This document shows positions 39,629 through 48,647 of a DNA stretch of 64,000 nt, in pieces; positions within the stretch are counted from its first letter, which is position 1; every line of letters starts with the position of its first letter. The translations under genes and the position numbers were made by a program. A model generated the notes under the pieces. That model saw only the letters and a list, made by a program, of their open reading frames with translations, had not been told where the DNA came from and searched no databases. The DNA lies in contig NZ_VDLV01000020.1 of assembly GCF_013608025.1 (NCBI RefSeq), positions 150,511 to 214,510 on the forward strand, in the 5' to 3' direction. Origin of the DNA: Pseudomonas brassicacearum subsp. neoaurantiaca. Its GTDB lineage: Bacteria; Pseudomonadota; Gammaproteobacteria; Pseudomonadales; Pseudomonadaceae.

Positions 39629-40543
39629 ATGCGCATCGTTCCCCATCTCCTGGGCGCAGCCGTTGCTGCCGCTCTGATCAGCACTCCGGTTTTCGCAGCC
39701 GAACTGACCGGCACGCTGAAAAAGATCAAAGAGTCCGGCGTCGTTACGCTTGGGCATCGCGACGCTTCCATTCCGTTCTCCTACATCGCAGACGCTTCCG
39801 GCAAGCCGGTCGGCTACTCCCATGACATCCAGCTGAAAGTTGTCGAAGCCCTGAAGAAAGAGCTCGACGCACCGGACCTGCAGGTCAAGTACAACCTGGT
39901 CACCTCGCAGACTCGTATCCCGCTGGTGCAGAACGGCACCGTGGACCTGGAATGCGGCTCCACCACCAACAACGTCGAGCGCCAGCAGCAAGTCGCGTTC
40001 TCCGTTGGCATCTTTGAGATCGGCACCAAGCTGCTGTCCAAGAAGGATTCGAAATACAAGGATTTCGACGACCTCAAAGGCAAGAACGTCGTGACCACCG
40101 CCGGTACCACGTCCGAGCGCCTGCTCAAGGCCATGAACGCAGACAAGCAGATGGGCATGAACGTCATCTCCGCCAAGGACCACGGCGAATCCTTCCAGAT
40201 GCTGGAATCGGGTCGTGCCGTCGCGTTCATGATGGACGACGCCCTGCTGGCCGGCGAAGCCGCCAAGGCCAAGAAGGCCGATGACTGGGCCGTCACCGGT
40301 ACGCCACAGTCCTACGAAATCTACGGTTGCATGATGCGCAAGGGCGACGAGCCGTTCAAAAAAGCTGTGGATGACGCTATCAAGGCCACCTACGCTTCGG
40401 GCGAGATCAACAAGATCTACGAAAAATGGTTCATGCAACCTATCCCGCCAAAAGGCCTGAACCTCAACTTCCCGATGAGCGAAGAACTGAAGAACCTGAT
40501 CGCCAACCCGACCGACAAAGCGGCTGACGAAAAGAAATCCTGA
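39629..40543 (+). CDS. aatJ: Glutamate/aspartate-binding periplasmic protein AatJ
   Basis: 304 residues: signal peptide ending STPVFAAE, then a family-3 solute-binding domain (GVVTLGHRDASIPFSYI, DLECGSTTNNVERQQQVAFS). It captures acidic amino acids for the AatQMP importer (GltIJKL type). ATG 39629 follows GAGGAAACATCG; upstream in-frame codons have no signal sequence logic. An A-rich stretch just before the start (about 39597-39612) may be an Hfq/Crc site for carbon catabolite repression. A 190-bp gap with GC-rich inverted sequence separates it from aatQ, which may lower expression of the membrane genes. Confidence 0.93.
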   Translation: MRIVPHLLGAAVAAALISTPVFAAELTGTLKKIKESGVVTLGHRDASIPFSYIADASGKPVGYSHDIQLKVVEALKKELDAPDLQVKYNLVTSQTRIPLVQNGTVDLECGSTTNNVERQQQVAFSVGIFEIGTKLLSKKDSKYKDFDDLKGKNVVTTAGTTSERLLKAMNADKQMGMNVISAKDHGESFQMLESGRAVAFMMDDALLAGEAAKAKKADDWAVTGTPQSYEIYGCMMRKGDEPFKKAVDDAIKATYASGEINKIYEKWFMQPIPPKGLNLNFPMSEELKNLIANPTDKAADEKKS

Positions 40544-40733
40544 TTTCTGACTAACCTTATCTCCTGGAGGGGCCCCGCCCTTTCAGGGGATGGTCACTCC
40601 CTGCTAGCAAATCTGGAAACACTCGAACCGGTGGCTGTCGAGCCGATTGCGTGTGCCTGGCCTCCAAGCCGGGCGGGAACGGAGCTTCCCCAGGCAGGCA
40701 TTTGTACATCGAACGATCTGAGGGGAGACCCTA

Positions 40734-41480
40734 ATGAATTACAACTGGGACTGGGGCGTGTTCTTCAAGTCCACCGGCGTCGGCAGCGAGATTTATCTCG
40801 ACTGGTACGTGGCCGGCCTGGGCTGGACCATCGCCATCGCCGTCGTCGCCTGGATCATTGCCCTGCTGCTGGGTTCGATCCTGGGTGTGATGCGCACCGT
40901 GCCGAACCGGCTGGTGTCGGGCATCGCGACTTGCTACGTGGAGCTTTTTCGTAACGTGCCGCTGCTGGTTCAGCTGTTCATCTGGTACTTCCTGGTGCCG
41001 GACCTGCTGCCCGCCGACATGCAGGAGTGGTACAAGCAGGACCTCAACCCGACCACCTCGGCCTACCTGAGCGTTGTCGTGTGCCTGGGCCTGTTCACCG
41101 CCGCACGGGTCTGCGAACAGGTGCGCACCGGTATCCAGGCGCTGCCGCGCGGCCAGGAATCCGCCGCCCGCGCCATGGGTTTCAAGCTGCCGCAGATCTA
41201 CTGGAACGTGCTGTTGCCCCAGGCCTACCGGATCATCATCCCGCCGCTTACCTCGGAGTTTCTCAACGTCTTCAAGAACTCTTCCGTGGCGTCGTTGATC
41301 GGCCTGATGGAGCTGCTCGCGCAGACCAAGCAAACCGCTGAATTCTCGGCCAACCTGTTCGAAGCCTTTACCCTGGCGACGCTGATCTATTTCACCCTGA
41401 ACATGAGCCTGATGTTGCTCATGCGCCTGGTCGAGAAGAAAGTCGCGGTGCCCGGCCTGATCTCCGTGGGGGGTAAATAA
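40734..41480 (+). CDS. aatQ: Glutamate/aspartate ABC permease AatQ
   Basis: A 248-residue polar-amino-acid permease of the HisMQ family: several membrane helices and the ATPase-contact loop QESAARAMGFKLPQIYWNVLLPQAYR (EAA motif, about residues 141-165). GGGGAGA stands just before ATG 40734. Its TAA overlaps the ATG of aatM by one base. It forms a heterodimer with AatM in the inner membrane. Confidence 0.94.
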   Translation: MNYNWDWGVFFKSTGVGSEIYLDWYVAGLGWTIAIAVVAWIIALLLGSILGVMRTVPNRLVSGIATCYVELFRNVPLLVQLFIWYFLVPDLLPADMQEWYKQDLNPTTSAYLSVVVCLGLFTAARVCEQVRTGIQALPRGQESAARAMGFKLPQIYWNVLLPQAYRIIIPPLTSEFLNVFKNSSVASLIGLMELLAQTKQTAEFSANLFEAFTLATLIYFTLNMSLMLLMRLVEKKVAVPGLISVGGK

Positions 41481-42151
41481 TGGAATTCGATTTCACAGGC
41501 GTCATCCCGGCCATTCCCGGCTTGTGGAACGGCATGGTGATGACCCTCAAGCTGATGGCCATGGGCGTCGTCGGCGGGATCATCCTCGGGACGATCCTGG
41601 CGCTGATGCGCCTGTCCCACAACAAGCTGGTCTCCAATATCGCCGGCGCCTACGTCAACTACTTCCGCTCGATCCCATTGCTGCTGGTCATCACCTGGTT
41701 CTACCTGGCGGTGCCGTTCGTGCTGCGCTGGATCACCGGCGAGGACACGCCTATCGGCGCGTTCGGCTCCTGCGTCGTGGCGTTCATGATGTTCGAGGCT
41801 GCGTACTTCTGCGAAATCGTCCGGGCCGGCGTGCAGTCGATCCCCAAGGGCCAGATGGGCGCGGCACAGGCACTGGGCATGAATTATGGCCAGGTCATGC
41901 GCCTGATCATCCTGCCCCAGGCGTTTCGCAAGATGACCCCGCTGTTGCTGCAACAAAGCATCATCCTGTTTCAGGACACCTCGCTGGTCTACACGGTCGG
42001 CCTGGTGGACTTCCTCAATGCTTCGCGGGCCAATGGCGACATCATCGGCCGCTCCAATGAGTTCCTGATCATCGCAGGTCTCGTGTACTTCACAATCAGC
42101 TTTGCCGCCTCGCTGCTGGTCAAGCGTCTGCAAAAAAGGTTCGCCGTATGA
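41480..42151 (+). CDS. aatM: Glutamate/aspartate ABC permease AatM
   Basis: A 223-residue partner permease with the EAA loop [28 protein letters not shown] and about five membrane helices. It overlaps aatQ by one base and aatP by four (ATGA), so subunit synthesis is coupled. Confidence 0.94.
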   Translation: MEFDFTGVIPAIPGLWNGMVMTLKLMAMGVVGGIILGTILALMRLSHNKLVSNIAGAYVNYFRSIPLLLVITWFYLAVPFVLRWITGEDTPIGAFGSCVVAFMMFEAAYFCEIVRAGVQSIPKGQMGAAQALGMNYGQVMRLIILPQAFRKMTPLLLQQSIILFQDTSLVYTVGLVDFLNASRANGDIIGRSNEFLIIAGLVYFTISFAASLLVKRLQKRFAV

Positions 42152-42882
42152 TCTCTATCAAGAACATCAACAAGTGGTATGGGGACTTCCAGGTACTGAC
42201 CAATTGCAGCACCGAGGTCAGCAAGGGCGAGGTTGTGGTGGTGTGCGGTCCTTCAGGTTCGGGCAAGTCCACGCTGATCAAATGCGTGAATGCCCTGGAG
42301 CCGTTCCAGAAAGGCGACATCGTGGTCGATGGCACGTCCATCGCCGACCCGAAGACCAACCTGCCGAAACTGCGTTCACGCGTGGGCATGGTGTTCCAGC
42401 ATTTCGAACTGTTCCCGCACCTGACCATCACCGAGAACCTGACCATCGCGCAGATCAAGGTACTGGGCCGCAGCAAGGAAGAAGCCACCAAGAAAGGCCT
42501 GCAACTGCTTGAGCGCGTCGGCCTCTCGGCCCATGCCCACAAGCACCCGGGCCAGCTCTCCGGCGGCCAGCAACAGCGCGTGGCGATTGCCCGTGCGTTG
42601 GCAATGGACCCGGTGGTGATGCTGTTCGACGAACCGACCTCGGCCCTTGACCCGGAAATGGTCAACGAAGTGCTCGACGTGATGGTGCAACTGGCCCACG
42701 AAGGCATGACCATGATGTGCGTGACCCATGAAATGGGCTTCGCCCGCAAAGTGGCGAACCGGGTGATCTTCATGGACCAGGGTCAGATCATCGAAGACTG
42801 CCCGAAAGAAGAGTTCTTCGGCGACATCAGCGCCCGCTCCGAACGCGCGCAGCATTTCCTCGAGAAAATCCTGCAGCACTAA
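42148..42882 (+). CDS. aatP: Glutamate/aspartate ABC ATPase AatP
   Basis: A 244-residue ATPase powering AatQM: Walker [10 protein letters not shown] (about residues 34-42), [11 protein letters not shown], signature LSGGQQQR, Walker [16 protein letters not shown] and the H-loop [10 protein letters not shown]. It is a typical GlnQ/GltL-type protein. A REPIN lies between its stop and the start of aauS. Confidence 0.95.
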   Translation: MISIKNINKWYGDFQVLTNCSTEVSKGEVVVVCGPSGSGKSTLIKCVNALEPFQKGDIVVDGTSIADPKTNLPKLRSRVGMVFQHFELFPHLTITENLTIAQIKVLGRSKEEATKKGLQLLERVGLSAHAHKHPGQLSGGQQQRVAIARALAMDPVVMLFDEPTSALDPEMVNEVLDVMVQLAHEGMTMMCVTHEMGFARKVANRVIFMDQGQIIEDCPKEEFFGDISARSERAQHFLEKILQH

Positions 42883-42896
42883 ACAACACGCAATTC

Positions 42897-42991
42897 CCTG
42901 TGGGAGCGAGCTTGCTCGCGATAGCGGACTGTCAGTCAACATCATTGTCGACGGGTCAGCAGTCATCGCGAGCAAGCTCGCTCCCACAGGG
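42897..42991. repeat. REPIN, family A, between aatP and aauS
   Basis: Inverted pair in the 159-bp gap inside an otherwise co-directional set. It may affect read-through or stability of a transporter-to-regulator transcript. Confidence 0.9.
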
Positions 42992-43041
42992 TCCAGTGTT
43001 GGCTTGTCGATTTGTGTTGTGGTTGACCCAAGGCTTCTGTG

Positions 43042-44943
43042 ATGAAATGCGACCCCACCCTTTATCGCGCCGCGCCGCCATCACTCGCCGTGAAACCCCG
43101 TCTGATCCGCCATCTGTTCCTGCCGCCGTTGATCATCGCCCTGATGATCGGCCTGGGCTACCTCGGCTTCTGGATCAGCGAGCACTACGGCATTCGCGGC
43201 TTGGCCGAGAATGGCGAGCGCCAGTTGGAGCTGCACGCCCGTGCGGTCGAGAGCGAGATCAGCAAGTACACCTACCTGCCCAGCCTGCTGGAACTTGAAT
43301 CCAGCGTCGCGCAATTGCTCGACGACCCGACGCCCGAGCACCGCAAGACCGTCAACGAATACCTCGAAGGCCTGAACCGGCGCAGCCGCAGCCGGGCCAT
43401 CTACGTCATGGACACCACCGGCCGGGTCATGGCCACCAGTAACTGGCGCGATGTCGACAGTTACCTGGGTGAAGACCTATCATTTCGTGCGTACTTTCAG
43501 AACGCCGTGCGCGGCCAGCCGGGACGCTTCTATGGCATCGGCAGTACCAACGGCGAACCCGGTTATTACCTCGCCCACGGCCTGGAAGAACAAGGCAAGA
43601 TCATCGGCGTGGCCGTGGTCAAGGTCCGCCTCGAAGCCATGGAAGAACGCTGGCAGCGGGCCCGCCTGGAAGCCTTCGTCAGCGACGAAAACGGCATCAT
43701 TATCTTGTCCAGCGACCCGGCGCGACGGCTCAAGTCGGTACGCCCACTGAGCGACGAAACCAAGGAACGCCTGGCTCGCAGCCTGCAATATTACTGGTTC
43801 CCGCTGAACGAGCTGATTCCCCTGGCACGGGAACACCTCACCGAAGGCATGGAGAAACTGACCTTCCCGGCCAACACCGAGATCAAAGCCGACCAGCAGG
43901 CCACCAGCTATCTCTCGCAGACCCGGCCGTTGAGCGACACACCGTGGAATTTCACCCTGCTGACCCCACTTGACGACCTGCGCCGCCAAGCGATCAACCA
44001 AGGCATTCTGGTGGCCGTGGCCTTTGCCCTGGTGGCCTTCCTTTTGATTGCCTGGAACGAGCGGCGCAAAGTCATCGCCACCCGCCTCGCCGCCCGCGAA
44101 GCGCTGCAAGAGGCCAACAACCAGCTCGAACGTCGGATTACCGAACGCACCACCGACCTGCGGGCCAGCAACGAACGGCTCAAGGGCCAGATCCGTGAAC
44201 GGCGGCAGGCTGAGGAAACCTTACGCCACGCGCAGGACGAACTGGTACAGGCCGGTAAATTGGCAGCCATCGGCCAGATGTCCACCAGCATCGCCCATGA
44301 ACTCAACCAGCCGTTGGCCGCCCTGCGTACTCTGTCAGGCAATACCGTGCGCTTCCTGGAACGCGGCCAGTTGGACGTTGCCAGCGCCAACCTCAAGACC
44401 ATCAACGAATTGATCGACCGCATGGGCCGCATCACCGCCAGCCTGCGCGCCTTTGCCCGGCGCGGCGATGACAAGGGCCGCGCGAGCCTGGGCAAGGCCG
44501 TCGAAGCCGCGCTGCAACTGCTGGGCGGACGCCTGGAAAACCGGGCCATCCAGCTAAATTCCGGTTTCGATGACGTCCAGGTGCAGATCGACCAGACGCG
44601 CCTGGAACAGATCCTGGTGAACCTGATCGGCAACGCCCTGGACGCCATGCAAGCCCAGCCCGAGCCGACACTATGGCTCGAAGGCAAGGCCAGCGATGGC
44701 AAATATCGTTTGCGGGTGCGGGACAATGGCCATGGCATCGATCCGGAAGCCCGCAAGCATCTTTTCGAACCCTTCTTCACCACCAAACCCGGCGAGCAAG
44801 GCCTGGGTCTGGGCCTGACGCTTTCGGCGAGCCTGTGCGCCGCCGCTGGCGGACACCTGGGCGTCGAGCATCCGGATGGCGGGGGAACCACGTTCATCCT
44901 CAGTTTGCCGTTGGTAAGCCTTTCACCTGCCGAGCCGCTATGA
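43042..44943 (+). CDS. aauS: AauS, DctB-like sensor histidine kinase for acidic amino acids
   Basis: 633 residues: membrane helix at about 29-49, a long periplasmic double-Cache sensor (about 55-310), a second helix (about 315-335), and a coiled-coil linker with LQEANNQLERRITERTTDL. The phospho-acceptor STSIAHELNQPLAALRTLSGN (His near 421) and a C-terminal ATPase with DNGHGID and GEQGLGLGLTLSASL follow. This is the DctB design for sensing dicarboxylates. Together with the neighbouring aat genes and AauR it fits AauS, known in P. aeruginosa and P. putida for Glu/Asp. ATG 43042 is preferred over the GTG at 43039. It overlaps aauR (ATGA). Confidence 0.9.
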   Translation: MKCDPTLYRAAPPSLAVKPRLIRHLFLPPLIIALMIGLGYLGFWISEHYGIRGLAENGERQLELHARAVESEISKYTYLPSLLELESSVAQLLDDPTPEHRKTVNEYLEGLNRRSRSRAIYVMDTTGRVMATSNWRDVDSYLGEDLSFRAYFQNAVRGQPGRFYGIGSTNGEPGYYLAHGLEEQGKIIGVAVVKVRLEAMEERWQRARLEAFVSDENGIIILSSDPARRLKSVRPLSDETKERLARSLQYYWFPLNELIPLAREHLTEGMEKLTFPANTEIKADQQATSYLSQTRPLSDTPWNFTLLTPLDDLRRQAINQGILVAVAFALVAFLLIAWNERRKVIATRLAAREALQEANNQLERRITERTTDLRASNERLKGQIRERRQAEETLRHAQDELVQAGKLAAIGQMSTSIAHELNQPLAALRTLSGNTVRFLERGQLDVASANLKTINELIDRMGRITASLRAFARRGDDKGRASLGKAVEAALQLLGGRLENRAIQLNSGFDDVQVQIDQTRLEQILVNLIGNALDAMQAQPEPTLWLEGKASDGKYRLRVRDNGHGIDPEARKHLFEPFFTTKPGEQGLGLGLTLSASLCAAAGGHLGVEHPDGGGTTFILSLPLVSLSPAEPL

Positions 44944-46268
44944 ACAATGACCTGAGCGTATTGATCGTCGAGGACGATCCCCATGTCCTGCTGGGCTGCC
45001 AGCAGGCCTTGAGCCTGGAAGACATTCCATGCATCGGCGTGGGCAGCGCCGAAGAGGCGCTGGAACAAGTCGGCGATGATTTCGCCGGTATCGTCATCAG
45101 CGATATCCGCCTGCCGGGCATCGATGGCCTGGAATTGCTGACCCGCCTCAAGGCGCGGGACAGCCGCCTGCCGGTGGTGCTGATCACCGGCCACGGCGAC
45201 ATTTCCATGGCCGTCGACGCCATGCAGAAAGGCGCCTATGACTTCATGGAGAAACCGTTCTCTCCCGAACGCCTGGTGGACGTCGCCCGCCGAGCCCTCG
45301 AACAGCGCGGCCTGGCGCGGGAAGTTTCATCGTTGCGCAGGCAGTTGGCCGAACGCGATTCCCTCGAAGGCCGGATCATCGGTCGCTCGCCGGCCATGCA
45401 ACATCTGCGAGCGTTGATTGCCAATGTCGCGGACACCTCGGCCAATGTGCTGATCGAAGGCGAGACCGGCACCGGCAAGGAACTGGTCGCTCGCTGCCTG
45501 CATGACTTCAGCCGGCGCCACGACAAGCAGTTCGTCGCGCTGAACTGCGGCGGCCTGCCGGAAAACCTGTTCGAAAGCGAGATCTTCGGCCACGAGGCCA
45601 ATGCCTTCACAGGCGCCGGCAAACGCCGGATCGGCAAGATCGAACACGCCGACGGCGGCACGCTGTTCCTCGACGAAGTGGAAAGCATGCCCCTGCCCCT
45701 GCAGATCAAGCTATTGCGCGTACTGCAGGAACGCACCCTCGAACGCCTGGGTTCGAACCAGAGCGTGGCCGTGGATTGCCGCGTTATCGCCGCTACCAAG
45801 TCCGACCTCGACGAAATGGGCCGGACCGGACAGTTTCGCAGCGACCTGTATTACCGTCTCAACGTCGTGACCCTGGAACTGCCGCCCCTGCGCGAGCGGC
45901 GCGAGGACATCCTGCAGTTGTTCGAACACTTCCTGCGCCAATCATCCCTGCGCTTCGACCGTACCGTGCCGGAGCTGGACAACCAGACCCTGTCGAACCT
46001 GATGAGCCACGATTGGCCGGGCAACGTGCGCGAACTGCGCAACGTCGCCGAACGCTACGCCCTCGGCCTGCCGGCGTTCAAGCGCTCCGGTGCCAGCGCC
46101 GGCAGCCAGGGCCTGGCCTTCGCCGAAGCGGTGGAAGCCTTCGAACGCAACCTGCTGGTGGACGCGTTGCAACGCAGCGGTGGCAACCTGACCCAGGCCA
46201 GCCAGGAACTGGGCATGGCCAAGACCACGCTGTTCGACAAAGTCAAAAAATATGGCCTGAGCCACTGA
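44940..46268 (+). CDS. aauR: AauR, sigma-54-dependent response regulator
   Basis: 442 residues: receiver domain (phospho-Asp in IVISDIRLPGIDGLELL, about 53), AAA+ domain with Walker A GETGTGKE, Walker B GGTLFLDEVESM and arginine-finger region, and a C-terminal Fis-type helix-turn-helix (LTQASQELGMAKTTLFDKVKKYGL). The sigma-54 contact loop reads NAFTGA instead of the standard GAFTGA. ATG 44940 overlaps the aauS stop. It is expected to activate the sigma-54 promoter at 39495-39510 when glutamate or aspartate is present. Confidence 0.92.
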   Translation: MNNDLSVLIVEDDPHVLLGCQQALSLEDIPCIGVGSAEEALEQVGDDFAGIVISDIRLPGIDGLELLTRLKARDSRLPVVLITGHGDISMAVDAMQKGAYDFMEKPFSPERLVDVARRALEQRGLAREVSSLRRQLAERDSLEGRIIGRSPAMQHLRALIANVADTSANVLIEGETGTGKELVARCLHDFSRRHDKQFVALNCGGLPENLFESEIFGHEANAFTGAGKRRIGKIEHADGGTLFLDEVESMPLPLQIKLLRVLQERTLERLGSNQSVAVDCRVIAATKSDLDEMGRTGQFRSDLYYRLNVVTLELPPLRERREDILQLFEHFLRQSSLRFDRTVPELDNQTLSNLMSHDWPGNVRELRNVAERYALGLPAFKRSGASAGSQGLAFAEAVEAFERNLLVDALQRSGGNLTQASQELGMAKTTLFDKVKKYGLSH

Positions 46269-46284
46269 CCTGGAATGTGAACCT

Positions 46285-46623
46285 GTGGATTTGATTTTCA
46301 AAGCGGCGCTGGGTGCAGCCGTGGTGCTGATCTTGGCGATGCTCGCCAAGACCAGGAATTATTACATCGCCGGGCTGGTACCGCTGTTTCCCACCTTCGC
46401 GCTGATTGCCCATTACATCGTCGGCAAGGGCCGTTCGGTGGACGACCTGAAAACCACGATCGTGTTCGGCATGTGGTCGATCATTCCGTACTTCGTCTAT
46501 CTCGCGACGCTGTACGTGATGGTCGACCGGATGCGCCTCGAAGCCTCATTGGCCGTCGCTGCCGTGGCCTGGTTGATGGCCGCGACGGTGCTGGTCAGCG
46601 TCTGGGTGAGAGTCCACGGCTGA
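46285..46623 (+). CDS. glpM: GlpM-family membrane protein
   Basis: A 112-residue hydrophobic protein with three to four membrane segments (LIFKAALGAAVVLILAMLA; YIAGLVPLFPTFALIAHYI; FGMWSIIPYFVYLATLYVMV; SLAVAAVAWLMAATVLVSVW). The sequence fits GlpM, described in P. aeruginosa beside glpD and linked to alginate production; its role is otherwise unclear. The start is GTG 46285, 16 bp after aauR. In P. aeruginosa glpM follows glpD directly as I recall; here the aat-aau genes stand between them. Confidence 0.8.
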   Translation: MDLIFKAALGAAVVLILAMLAKTRNYYIAGLVPLFPTFALIAHYIVGKGRSVDDLKTTIVFGMWSIIPYFVYLATLYVMVDRMRLEASLAVAAVAWLMAATVLVSVWVRVHG

Positions 46624-46642
46624 GTCTGCGGCGACGCACATC

Positions 46643-46763
46643 CCCGTAGGAGCTGCCGAAGGCTCGGGCCGCGTTCGGACGATCTTTTGATCTTGATCTT
46701 TCGGTCGTGAATCAATTGCCAAGGGAAAGATCGCAGCCTCGCTTCGCTCGACAGCTCCTACGG
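46643..46763. repeat. REPIN, family C (GTAGGAGCTGCCGA type)
   Basis: Inverted pair with CCCCGTAGGAGCTG and CAGCTCCTACGGG ends and internal GATCTTTTGATC-like parts. A second copy of this family lies nested inside the family-B element at 47456-47632. It sits between the convergent glpM and NmrA-like genes. Confidence 0.85.
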
Positions 46764-46800
46764 GTAGTGCAGACCGTCAGGTCGTGCAGGTCGTGCAGGA

Positions 46801-47415
46801 TCAGTAGCCGACAGTAAACCGCGTCCGCGAAAACTGCGGCGTTTCGACTTCATCGATCATCGCAATGGCGTAGTCCGCAAAGCTGATCCAACTGCGCCCG
46901 GCCTGATCGAACAACAGGTGGTCCTTGCCGACACGGAACTGGCCGGTGCGCTCGGTTTCGACGAACTCCGCCGACGGCGAGAGAAAGGTCCAATCAAGGT
47001 CCTGTTCGTTGCGCAGCACATCCAGGAACAAGGCACCGGCCGTGGCTTCGGCCAGGTATTCCTCAGGGAAGCCATCGCTGTCGATGACACGGCTGTTATC
47101 CGGCAACAGCAACGAGCCGGCCCCGCCGACCACCAGCAAACGCTTGACCCCGGCGGCCTTCAGCGGGGCGAGGATCTTGTCAGCCGGCACGGTGGCAAAA
47201 TGCGCGGCGCTGATGACCAGGTCATGGTCGGCGACAGCGGCGGTCAATGCCTCGCTGTCCAGCACGTCCAATTGCTTGCTGACCACCCCGGCCCGTTCGC
47301 CGATTTTCGCGGTATTGCGGGCAATGGCCGTCACGCTGTGACCACGGCGCAGGGCTTCTTCCAACAGTTGGCTGCCAGCCCGGCCGGTGGCGCCGATGAT
47401 TGCAATTTTGCTCAT
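46801..47415 (-). CDS. NAD(P)-binding NmrA/SDR-like oxidoreductase
   Basis: A 204-residue atypical SDR with the N-terminal dinucleotide motif IIGATGRAGSQLLEEALRRGH (residues 5-25), a VISAAHFATV strand end and no YxxxK pair. This fits the NAD(P)H-binding group to which NmrA and YwnB-like proteins belong. It may act as a reductase or a redox sensor; no substrate is known. It follows the MBL-fold gene in the same direction after a nested REPIN and both face away from a LysR regulator. Confidence 0.8.
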   Translation of the reverse strand: MSKIAIIGATGRAGSQLLEEALRRGHSVTAIARNTAKIGERAGVVSKQLDVLDSEALTAAVADHDLVISAAHFATVPADKILAPLKAAGVKRLLVVGGAGSLLLPDNSRVIDSDGFPEEYLAEATAGALFLDVLRNEQDLDWTFLSPSAEFVETERTGQFRVGKDHLLFDQAGRSWISFADYAIAMIDEVETPQFSRTRFTVGY

Positions 47416-47455
47416 GGTGTTCTCCAGTGATTAGCGAAGTTGAAATACATGCTTT

Positions 47456-47632
47456 TGTGGCGAGGGAGCTTGCTCCCGCTCGCCTGCGGGTAGGAGCTGC
47501 CGAGTGCAACGAGGCTGCGATCTTTCCCCAGGCGCTTGAATCACAAGCCAAGATCAAAGGATCGTCCGAACGCGGCCCGAGCCTTCGCCAGCTCCTACAG
47601 AGCCCAGCGGGAGCAAGCTCCCTCGCCACAAA
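47456..47632. repeat. Nested REPIN: family C element inside a family B element
   Basis: The outer arms (GTGGCGAGGGAGCTTGCTCC at 47458-47477 and its complement ending near 47630) are family B. Between them lies a complete inverted family C pair (GTAGGAGCTGCCGA at about 47490 to CAGCTCCTAC ending at about 47599). This looks like one element inserted in another. Confidence 0.85.
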
Positions 47633-47656
47633 AGCGTTCAGATCAAAGTTCGGGTT

Positions 47657-48535
47657 TCACCACTTCATCTCGCCCTTCGCCACCTTGGCACTCAGCTCCA
47701 AGGAGCTCTCTTCACCCAGGTCCGGATAGCGTAGTTTCATGGCGGCGATCAGCGCGGCGGAATCCTTGGCCTTGGCGGTTTCTTCGTCGAAGGCCTTGAT
47801 GTAACCGGCGGTAAAGCGCACAGGTGCCAGGGAACGAGCGCTTTGGCCCAAGTAATGGCCGGGAATTACCGTGGCCGGTTGCAATTTTTCGATGCCCGCC
47901 AGCGTCGCCAACCAATCCTTGTGGGACTGCGCTGTCTGGGTGTCAGCCATCCACACATGAATGTTCTCGGCCACCACCACGCCGCCGACCACGGTCTTGA
48001 TCGATGGAATCCACACGAAACTGCGGTCTGGCTGCGGACCATCAAGGCCGATGATCTGCAAGCGCTTGCCTTCCAACGTCAGGCTGTCGCCCTTGAGCAC
48101 TTGGGGCACGAAGGTCTTGGACGGCGCATCGCTCTTCAGGATCGGCCCCCAATATTTCAACTTGCCGTCGGCGGTTGCCTTGATGTGCTCCACGGTCGGC
48201 GCGGAAGCAAGGACGTTGGCTTCAGGGAACGCGGCCACCAGGGTTTCCAGGCCGAAATAGTAATCGGGGTCGCCGTGGCTGATGTAGATAGTGGTCAACC
48301 GCTTGCCACTGGCGCGGATTTTTTCGACGACTTGTTCGGCTTGGGATTGGCCGAACTGCGCGTCGACAAGGATCGCCTCTTTTTCACCGCTGACCAATAC
48401 CGAAGTCACCGGGAAGACTGCCGCCGCGCCGGGGTTATAGACATCCAGCGTCAAGTCGGCGGCCCAGGCCTGGGCCGTGAAGGCCAGCGCCACGGTCGCC
48501 AGCAACAAACGTTTGATGGGGGTGAAACCGGTCAT
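47657..48535 (-). CDS. Exported MBL-fold protein with atypical metal site
   Basis: 292 residues with a signal peptide (LLLATVALAFTAQAWA) and a metallo-beta-lactamase fold: YNPGAAAVFPVTSVLVSG, EAILVDAQFGQSQAE, the key loop YISHGDPDYYFGLETL, ATVIPGHYLGQ. The usual HxHxDH ligand motif reads H-G-D-P-D-Y here, so two of the usual histidines are replaced by Asp and Tyr. The later GH histidine remains. Activity, if any, would use a changed metal site. It is divergent from a LysR gene that may regulate it. No substrate is suggested. Confidence 0.8.
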   Translation of the reverse strand: MTGFTPIKRLLLATVALAFTAQAWAADLTLDVYNPGAAAVFPVTSVLVSGEKEAILVDAQFGQSQAEQVVEKIRASGKRLTTIYISHGDPDYYFGLETLVAAFPEANVLASAPTVEHIKATADGKLKYWGPILKSDAPSKTFVPQVLKGDSLTLEGKRLQIIGLDGPQPDRSFVWIPSIKTVVGGVVVAENIHVWMADTQTAQSHKDWLATLAGIEKLQPATVIPGHYLGQSARSLAPVRFTAGYIKAFDEETAKAKDSAALIAAMKLRYPDLGEESSLELSAKVAKGEMKW

Positions 48536-48647
48536 GAGGTGCTCCGTTGTGCAAAGGCCCGCAAGGGAATGAACGGAGCTTAGTTGCCAAACTCATTACA
48601 AAAAATGCGATGCTGGAACATAGTTTGTTTCTGAAATCGGGCAGATC

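Noticed and set aside
40544..40733. GC-rich gap between aatJ and aatQ as a terminator or small RNA
   Set aside because: Several short complementary blocks (GGGGCCCC, CCCT/AGGG) but no convincing long stem with T run; kept only as a comment in the aatJ entry.
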